Both the position numbers and the translations under genes were made by a program. Below are positions 56,820 to 64,000 of a stretch of 64,000 nucleotides of DNA, in pieces. A model generated the notes under the pieces. The model was not told the DNA's origin. It made no database searches and saw nothing but the letters and a program-made list of their open reading frames with translations. Every line of letters starts with the position of its first letter. Position 1 is the first letter of the stretch. The DNA comes from Isoetes taiwanensis (taxonomy: Eukaryota; Streptophyta; Lycopodiopsida; Isoetales; Isoetaceae): positions 30,947,234-31,011,233 of the forward strand of contig JAJEKV010000002.1 of the NCBI GenBank assembly GCA_021234155.1, written 5' to 3'.

Positions 56820-59800
56820 GGCTTAGCGTCGCAGGTTGGATGCCTTATATGCGGAACTGGAGTCTCTTAGAGGGCGGGTCTCTGATGGCTTGCGTGAGCA
56901 GCAGGTGCTTCGTCAGATCGAGGTTGAGGAGGAGGCCAAGGTGTCGCAGGCCAGCATCAAAGCGGGTTTGACGTGGCTGAAGCAGTCTGACACTTGCTCT
57001 AAAGTTTTTTCCTCGAAAGCCCCGCCGTAAGAAGTATGCGGCGCAGCCCATGGCGGACATAGTTACACCCCCGTGGAGTGTTGTTGCAAAGAACCGATGC
57101 TATCAAGGCCTTTGTAGCAAGGGCACTATGAAACATTTTTCAAGGAGAGGCCGCTTCCCTCACGTAGTGTTTTGCAAGAGCCGGTCCGCCAAGGTATCGC
57201 CAAGAATCTCAGCCCTTCAAAGTCGAGCTTAGAGGAGCCGCTGATGTATGCCAGCTTGGGGACGATGTCACTGTTGGCTCTAATAAGTGTCCCGGGTTGG
57301 ATGGAATACCAGTGGAGTTTTTCGGCACTGGAAATGGGTGGGGACCTTGCAGGTGCGTGTGTATGTGGATCTTTGGGGAATAACTCGATGCATCCTCTGC
57401 TGAATACAAAGTTGTATTTCACTTATACCCAAGTGTAAGCATCCTAAAACCATCAATGACCGGAGGCCTTTTACTCATTGTCTCGTAGTGTATAAAATCA
57501 TTACTAAGGCTTTGGGTGAGAGGCTTAAGCCGCATACTAGTTCACGCCATTAGTGCAGAAAGGGGCCCGGGTTTTATACCTCAGCGGAATATTCTTCATA
57601 ATGGGGCTGCTGCTTTTGAGGGAGTGCATTGGGCTCGTAAATGAGGCAGCCCCTTGTTTTTCTTAAGCTGGATTTTGCCAAGGCTTATGACATCACCGGG
57701 CTTCTTGGCGATATGATGCGTGCCTTTGGGTGCCTAGTTTCGTGGAAACGGTTATGAAGTTGCACGCGGTCCGCTAGGGCAACAAAGTGGTGTCGTGGGT
57801 GAGACCTCCTCAATCTTCTCTCGTGGGCCGAGGCATTAGGCAGGGATGTCCGTTGGCCCCCTTCCTATTCACTATAGTGGCAGAGGCTCTCGCAGCTTTT
57901 TCAGATGGCAATTGCTGACAATGTGGTGCAAGGTCTCCGCATGGATGATGGGTCGCAACAGTTTGCGCCGGGCTTTATGGATGATACATTCCTCTTTCTT
58001 CATGCATGAGTCCAATCTCCGTGTAGCCAAGAATATTTTGATGCCTTTTCTTTAGCTTCGGATGCTTGCTTAACCGGGTCGGGTGCTCGGCCATGTGGGT
58101 ACCGGAGGAACCTCCTCCCGTGGTTGAGTCGGGCCTCGGGCTCTAACACCGCCATTGACACAAACCGCCAAACCGCTAGGGCATACCATTTGGCTTGGAC
58201 ATTAATGCTAGGGCGATTTTGGGCGGAGACATTACGTAATCTTAAGCAAAGATTTGAATTGGTGGAGGGGAAGTAAACTCACCATGGTGGTAATTTTGGG
58301 ATTCACATAGTGTAGGCCGATATACCATGTGAGTGGACGATAAGGGTTTTTTTTTACCCAAAGCGCATTTAATACGCACGGAAGGGTTCTTTAGACCTTA
58401 AAAATTCAATCTCTAGTGATGTATTTCATACGGAAAGGGTTTTTAGACCTTAAAAAACATATATGAAGGGTTTTTTATGACCCCTTCCTCATTACATGGC
58501 GTATCCTTTATACACTAAGTGGTACCCCCGAGGGCTGGTAGGATTCTCGTAGCCAAGTCGTAGCACTCATGTTTACGCGACCTCCCCCGCATACTTGCCG
58601 CCAAAGTGTGGTTAAGGAGTTGGATGACACCATTCGCAATTTTGTTTGGGGAGGGAATGAGGAGGGGGCTACAATGAAGGTCGTCGATGGTGGAAGTGTA
58701 TGCGCCCCACATGCGGGGGCTTGGGTATGCTTGATGTGTCATTGCACACGGGGTTCTCGTGTCGAAATTCATCCGGGCGCTTGTTGCAAGAGCAACAATC
58801 CCCGTGTTTGGCTCTGTTGGCACAAATCGCCGGCCACTCTATTGTGTTTAGGAAGCCGCCTATTCCGCTCAGGTTGCCGTGGGCTCTGCTTATGATTTGC
58901 GGCCATTCCCTCATGCTTCGCCTTTTCTTAAGGCTCTACCGAAGGCCCGGAAGGTGGTCAAGGTTCTCTTTTCATTGGACCCTAGCGGTGTGTATGGTAG
59001 CCTCATCGCCCTTTCTCGGGTACCCTTGGACTCTGATCTCCCTTGACCTCTTCCCTACACCCGTGTACTCAACGCCGATGGATTGCTACAGGGGTAACAT
59101 CCATCCGTGATTGGTATTGGGAGGGTCATCCGGCCCGCCCGGGAGTTTTTAGGGAGAGATTTGGCCTTCGGCGTTGGGACATCTGGATTTGGGCGAGAAT
59201 TGCAAATGCTATTCCATTGCAGCTTGTCTTCTCAAGTCAATCGCGTTTGGAAGTCGATAGTGGACTTGATGCATCTCGGTTTGTAGCATCGGGCTTATGG
59301 GCTCCTAGCGCCAGACACGCTGTCAGCCGGATAAGTGGTCGCTTAAGCTTCCCGGGAGTAAGTGGCCCGCTATGTGGAAGTGGGCGAATACATTGCCTCC
59401 TCCTAAAATCCATGCACCCTTTTGTGGCAGATCTTGCACCGTAGCCTCAGGGTGAATGTCCGAGTCCACAGGTTCAAGCCTCAGGTAGCGGAAACATGCC
59501 CTTTATGTGGGAGGCGACGTGAGACCATTGAGCACTGCTTTGTCCTATGCACAGAGGTAGGGGCAGCTTGGTCCTGGGTGAGAGCCCTCTTTGGGACTTC
59601 ACTATGTAGTCAGAAGATTCTCTTGGGAGTCCTTCCTAGTAGATGGGCATTGGCCAAGCGGCAGGCGTTTCATTTATGCAGAGCTTGGCTTTTGTGGCTG
59701 ATTTGGAAAAGACGGAGAGCGAAGGTCTTTCAGAATGTAGTGCTTAGCCCTTTTCGGTTGGTTCCAATCTTGAGGCATAAGTTGTGGCAGGCATACCAAG

Positions 59801-59963
59801 TCTCAAGCTTGTCTGGCACAGTTAAGCGGGAAATTTCGTCGACATTCCTACAGATTGTGGATCATGATGGGCACTTCATTTCTTAGCATCACACTTATCA
59901 TTGTACTTGATCGCATTCTAGTGGTTTAATATATTCTTATATTCTTCAAAAAAAAAAAAAACT
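56820..59963 (+). mobile_element. L1-type LINE, 5'-truncated, with poly(A)
   Basis: The plus strand begins inside the ORF2 region between endonuclease and reverse transcriptase (RRLDALYAELESLRGRVSDG; KAGLTWLKQSD). It continues into reverse transcriptase motifs in several frames: KCPGLDGIPVEFF, VVYKIITKALGERLKPH, FLKLDFAKAYDITG and the catalytic FMDDTFLF near 57975. Then RNFVWGGNEE and the zf-RVT region (59422-59886: RVHRFKPQVAETCPLCGRRR, ETIEHCFVLCTE) follow. The element ends in poly(A) at 59948-59961. Frameshifts and stops abound. Between about 58250 and 58520 lies sequence with repeated GGGTTTTTAGACCTTAAAAA motifs not typical of LINEs, perhaps an insertion. The endonuclease is missing. Confidence 0.9.
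59422..59886 (+). pseudogene. LINE zf-RVT (reverse-transcriptase zinc-binding) C-terminus
   Basis: This is the longest intact frame of the LINE (154 codons), beginning within LHRSLRVNVRVHRFKP. It contains C-P-L-C, E-T-I-E-H-C and C, the candidate zinc ligands, then WALAKRQAFHLCRAWLLWLI. It closely parallels the antisense fragment at 27.1-27.5 kb, so both belong to one LINE family. Confidence 0.85.
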
Positions 59964-60598
59964 TCAGCCAAAGCCAGATAACGCTGGAAACAAGAAGAAT
60001 TTAGTTTTGAATGCAAATGATTATCAAATAGCACCCTTTGGTGAGGAAATGGCGCCGCTAGCTCTCCGGAGCGGAGCGAAGGCGGTTGTAATAATCATTT
60101 TCCACGTATCGTACTATCTAAAACAACATATCTCAATTGAAAAAATTCAACGCATACGTGTGGATATGACACGTAGTATTTTTTTTATGGTGTTGGCATA
60201 TTAGTTTCCCACGTATTGTTAATATATAAAACAATGCCTCCTATTTGAAGAAAGACAATGCCTAGTGACATTAAAACAATAGTATTTGTTTTCCTTTTCC
60301 ATGTCTGGACTTATCATATAGTTTTTTTCTTTCTAATATAGTAATATTGGTTTTCCATGTGTTGTAAGGCTTAAAATAATGTGTTTTATATTGAGAACAA
60401 ACAACAGTTAGTTGCACTAGAAACAATAGTGAGAAAATAAAACAACATATTGAAATTTTATCTAAAAACTATGTCAGTTTCGTATGCATAGACTTTTTGG
60501 ATAAAAACAACATGTTGTTTCTAGCATTTTTGGAACAAAACAATGGGTGGTAATATAATCAAATAAAAGAGAAATATTTAGATACTACAATATCATAC
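59964..60598. other. Degenerate repeats, no gene
   Basis: Three diverged copies of a unit of roughly 110-130 bp (TTTTCCACGTATCGTA ... TAAAACAACAT; TTTCCCACGTATTGTTA ... AAAACAATGCC; TTTTCCATGTGTTGTAA ... TAAAATAATGT) lie at about 60100, 60210 and 60350. They probably fall in the last visible intron or 3' flank of the minus-strand gene to the right. Confidence 0.5.
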
Positions 60599-61993
60599 CT
60601 TAGTCTTCTTTTGTGTTCGACTCCTTGCTTTTGTTTCACAAAAGTCTTGAGGCTTAAACTACAAAAACCAAATAAAGTAAAGATAAGTTAAATGACTTAC
60701 AAGTAAAAAAAAACAACTTACTCGATAACTTACAGATCCAGGCTTTTGTCCATCCTCAATCATCATTTCTCTGTATGCTTTGTACCCGATCGGTTTAATT
60801 TTGTCCAAGATTTGATCTCCCGGGTACAAACCCCAATCTTTGAACTTAAAGATTGCATTGCATAAAAATAAAGTAGACTTCATTAATCTAATCCAACCAG
60901 CATCATACAATATCATTGAGCATGAAAAAAACAAAAAAAAAAAGTATATTATACATATGCAGCACGTATTCCATCGCATCCTCCTCTTCCAGTCTTTGGA
61001 ACATATTTCCTAGCAGATGCAGCTCTCTTTTGTTGCTCATGTGGTTTGAATGTGGAGGCTTTGAATATTTTCCATTCCTCTTCCGAGACGTTAATGGGCC
61101 TGCATTTTAATCCTTTGCGTATCTTCTTGCGCAAATTGTCCCTATTTTTAATTGCAAATTAGTATGCATATATATAATGATAAGTTCGAAAGAACAAAGA
61201 ATTAAAGAAAGAAGCATACTTCCAACGATTCCATCTCTTCGCCATAATTCCAAGGATGTATTCCACAAAAACACCCTTTCCATAAGTCCCCTCAGACCGC
61301 TTCAACGGCTTCATATTTTCGGCTTTGCTTAACTTGTGGCCAACTTTTGTTAATTTGAGTACCACAATAATGCCGCATGGCAATTGCACAAGTATTTGTA
61401 AAGCCTCGTCCCTGCTCATCCATATGAAGGCTACCTCCTTTTGAATAGAAAACCTATAACGTAAAATAACACCTAATTTTCGTTTAATAGAAGATCTATA
61501 ACATGAAGTAAGACCTAAAATTCCTTTGAATAGAAAACCTATAGAAGACTTATAACATGAAATAACACCTAAAAGAGCAACCTACATACAACTACAACAT
61601 GAAATACACCTAATTGAACATTATTTACATCTACATACAACAAAATTAATCTTACCTCCCCTTTTGGAAGCTTTGTGAACTCGATCTCCATTGCCTCTTC
61701 TTCCTCGCGACCACTCGAGTATGCATCCTCGTCTATAGTGAGTGGATGTGGATCAATGTTCAATGAGTCTAGACTCTTACCGGTGCAATGAACACTAGAG
61801 GAAGAAATGCTAGCCCTTCGCTTTGAGGACATGGGTAAGGATGGGGTCGACTGCAGTCTACTAGCAATTAGTTCTTGCATTGCCTTTAGATTTTCAACAT
61901 CCATATTGGCAAGCACTTGCGCCATGTCCTCGGAGTTAGTGGTAGAGGTGGACGCCATTGGCCCTTTGCCCTTCTTGCCTTTGCTTGTACTCA
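60599..61993 (-). CDS. Five-exon segment of a probable CACTA/Ptta-type transposon-associated gene
   Basis: Exons on the minus strand: 61993-61656, 61437-61220, 61141-60955, 60844-60734 and 60645-60599. All have GT-AG borders and join in one open frame of about 300 codons (split codon AA|G reads Lys). The N-terminal part is low-complexity, with MASTSTTNSEDMAQVLANMD and VENLKAMQELIASRLQ. It is followed by LVQLPCGIIVVLKLTKVGHK, YGKGVFVEYILGIMAKRWNR and EEWKIFKASTFKPHEQQKRA plus SARKYVPKTGRGGCDGIRAA, then WGLYPGDQILDKIKPIGYKA. The W-x-x-F ... Q-x-K-R/S ... R-x-x-x-K-T-G-x-x-G pattern recalls the Transposase_24/Ptta proteins that accompany CACTA transposases, which is inference. The true start lies upstream of 61993 or at the internal Met near 61957; further 3' exons may lie below 60599. 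It appears undamaged. Confidence 0.6.
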
Positions 61994-61999
61994 CTAGAA

Positions 62000-62470
62000 A
62001 AAATCATAGAATATTAGAATTTTAGAAACAATATAATTGAAATAGCATCAATGAAGACCTAGCTACTCAAAACATTACTCAAAACATTAGGTTTCTATAT
62101 GTTTACAATGATGATATCTTAGTAGATTTAACACATGAAATAAACTTCTTAGACATCTTAATCATAGTATAATAAATAGGAAATTAGAGTTTTGTTTATA
62201 GGAGCATAATCAATAGTTTAGATTTTCCTCCCTTATAAAGGTACTGCCTAATCTATACTACGGGCATCTATATTTTTCTACCAGTGAGTAGATCCACTTC
62301 TCTGATCTTATGAAATGGCATCACATGGGTCCACCTTCCATTTTTAAGAATCTATAGAACGTTTAATTTACTGAGAAACTTATGAAGCACCGTATCCATG
62401 GTTAACATAAACTGTGAATTTAAATTACGTCATTATATCATAGTAATCGTTTGTTCCTAAAACACGTTAG
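62000..62470. other. No gene recognised
   Basis: AT-rich, with short frames only. It may hold the first exon or promoter of the minus-strand gene at 60.6-62.0 kb. Confidence 0.35.
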
Positions 62471-62824
62471 AGGAAGGTGTTTTGGATCCTGAAACAACTG
62501 TTGTTGCAATTTTCCCTTCACCCATGCATTATGCGGGTCCAACAGAGGTGCAGTGGCACGCAAAAGCACGAATAAATGCAGGAGCTGATTTTTATATTGT
62601 GGGTTGTGATCCAGCTGGTATGGGGCACCCTACAGAAAAGCGTGATTTATATGACCCTGATCATGGGAAAATGGTTCTAAGCATTTTCAGGAACAAAGAT
62701 GCGCAACTTTGCAAAGACTGGAGAAAATCCTCCTGCTGGTTTTATGTGCCCAGGAGGGTGGAAGGTGTTGGTAGATTACTATCAAAGCCTTGCCACAAAG
62801 GACAACATAGGTGAAAAACGGATT
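62471..62824 (+). pseudogene. ATP sulfurylase (sulfate adenylyltransferase) fragment
   Basis: After a canonical acceptor (CACGTTAG), the frame encodes [40 protein letters not shown] and [20 protein letters not shown], unmistakable plant ATP sulfurylase, which makes adenosine-5'-phosphosulfate from ATP and sulfate. The conserved G-R-D-P-A-G-M reads G-C-D-P-A-G-M (CGT to TGT), losing an active-site-loop arginine. Immediately after KMVLS the sequence jumps, through CATTTTCAG, to [15 protein letters not shown] and [17 protein letters not shown] in another frame, skipping about 40 residues found in intact enzymes. The N-terminal half and the true C-terminus are absent. It is a dead partial copy. 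Confidence 0.9.
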
Positions 62825-64000
62825 TGTCTCCGTTTAAAAAGGAGATGCTAGCAAAAAGAGCTCCCTAAAATTTTTTCTGTTTCCCTTTTAATTTCACACA
62901 ATTTCTGAACTATTAGGCACATTAGCAATATCAAGAGGTGAGCCCTGTCGGCTGTCACAGTAAAAAAAAAAAGCTGGAAAGTGTCGATGTCTGAACTGGC
63001 AAGCTGATCTTCTACTCGTATTAAAGATTATGTCTTCTCTCTGATCTATCAGGGGATGCGGATTAAAACGTATGGTCAGGTTGTAATTGAACAACATTAA
63101 ATTTCCAACTTCCAATTCACAAGTTGGTGACCTTTTGTGCTAATTTGCTAAGTTTTGTCAAATTTGGTGTTGCCGACCAGTTTGAGGTGCAGCAAAATTT
63201 GGTAGAGATTGGTGACATAGAACAGGAAGAGAGAAAACAGAGAATGAGAACAGCGGGCAGTTGTTTACTGCGCGGCCAGCAGATATTTTAACAAAGCTTC
63301 TTCTAAAGGACTAGTTTGAAAGTGTCAGAGATGGATCCCCTTAATGATGTGTGAATTTTCCAAATTTGTCTCTTTTGGGAAATGTCCTTTTGAATATCTG
63401 CTGGCTGCTCCTTTATCCTGCATAAAACAAGATTAACTGTTCCATTGAGCACTTCTCTAATGAAATGGTTTTGGTCCTCATGCTTACTCCATGCATGAAA
63501 CACATGACTATTCACTAGCTGTATTATGCTCAAATTCTCTCAATATATTATTATGCTGCTATCTTTTTCCAAGGCCTAGATTGTATGACGGTTTATAGAT
63601 CCAGATTGCTTCACATGCAACTTCAGCTTCAGTTTCAGTTGAGCGTTTCTTACTCCAACTATAATAGTGACATAACCTTCTGTAGAATGTCGATCATCTC
63701 CAACTGGTGTAATATTGATGTCAATCTATTATTATCTGACATCCCTGTTGTTACTGTTTTGAAATTATATTTTCAAACATGATCACTTTGCAAAATATTA
63801 GGTGGTCTCTGCCATTACCCGTGTCCTGCTGCCACAACAATCTTTCTAACATTATGTGTTTTGGTACTCCAAATTTGAGCATGGATTCCTTTTATAAACC
63901 TTAATTTGGGAATGATGAGGTATGTCATATTTGATTCAGAAAATGTAGATAGCCTACAATATGCTACCATGGATTATTTATGATAGATGGATGCCTGATT
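62825..64000. other. No gene recognised
   Basis: AT-rich sequence with short frames on both strands, none with a domain. It probably contains decayed flank of the ATP-sulfurylase copy and intergenic DNA running out of the window. Confidence 0.4.

Noticed and set aside
56780-59985. Target-site duplication around the LINE
   Set aside because: The flanks show GCTTTGGCTT on the left and AGCCAAAGCC on the right, which are inverted and not direct repeats, so they cannot be a target duplication.

Overview
The window looks like repeat-rich nuclear DNA of a land plant. Protein-coding genes are split by GT-AG introns, and long stretches are occupied by decayed mobile elements: a chromodomain Ty3/gypsy element, L1-type LINEs, a CACTA-like element and a hAT-like transposase. 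Plant-type gene remains include a PPR repeat, a plant-type epoxide hydrolase and an ATP sulfurylase. The low gene density and the ZNF862/DUF4371-style hAT gene would fit a large-genome plant such as a fern, lycophyte or gymnosperm, but the sequence alone does not settle this. I saw no rRNA, tRNA, organelle DNA or prokaryotic operon.

Layout. 1-9 kb: exon-like blocks and decayed fragments (a WRNIP1-like AAA+ P-loop piece, a PPR piece, phase-consistent exons of an unknown gene), then an unidentified, stop-interrupted minus-strand element-like ORF at 7.6-8.9 kb. 10.6-15.4 kb: a minus-strand Ty3/gypsy chromovirus readable from gag to chromodomain, broken by frameshifts, with a putative 3' LTR and no recognisable 5' LTR. 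15.8-16.8 kb: an array of about 16 copies of an 18-bp palindrome. 16,883-25,438: an 8.56-kb CACTA-like element with terminal inverted repeats, a TGG target-site duplication, palindrome-rich subterminal repeats and a decayed kinase-like gene. 25.5-28.1 kb: a damaged multi-exon gene of unknown family, with a LINE fragment in one intron. 29.1-35.3 kb: a hAT-family transposase gene whose 3' part is tandemly duplicated in 2.73-kb units.

35-49.5 kb is largely gene-poor: an epoxide-hydrolase pseudogene at 39.7-40.2 kb, then minisatellites, including a higher-order 0.68-kb repeat at 47.2-48.6 kb. 49.6-52.25 kb: a nine-exon Kelch-repeat gene related to plant IVNS1ABP-like proteins, with one extra base in exon 4. 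55.3-56.8 kb: an unidentified intronless minus-strand ORF with one in-frame stop and frameshifts. 56.8-59.96 kb: a 5'-truncated LINE ending in poly(A). 60.6-62.0 kb: five stop-free, phase-consistent exons of a probable transposon-associated gene on the minus strand. 62.47-62.82 kb: an ATP-sulfurylase pseudogene fragment.

The genes do not form a pathway; the window mainly records transposon turnover around one probable host gene (Kelch). The best candidates for something undescribed are the palindrome array with the CACTA-like element beside it, the unknown gene at 25.5-28.1 kb, the intronless ORF at 55.3-56.8 kb, and the element-like gene at 7.6-8.9 kb.
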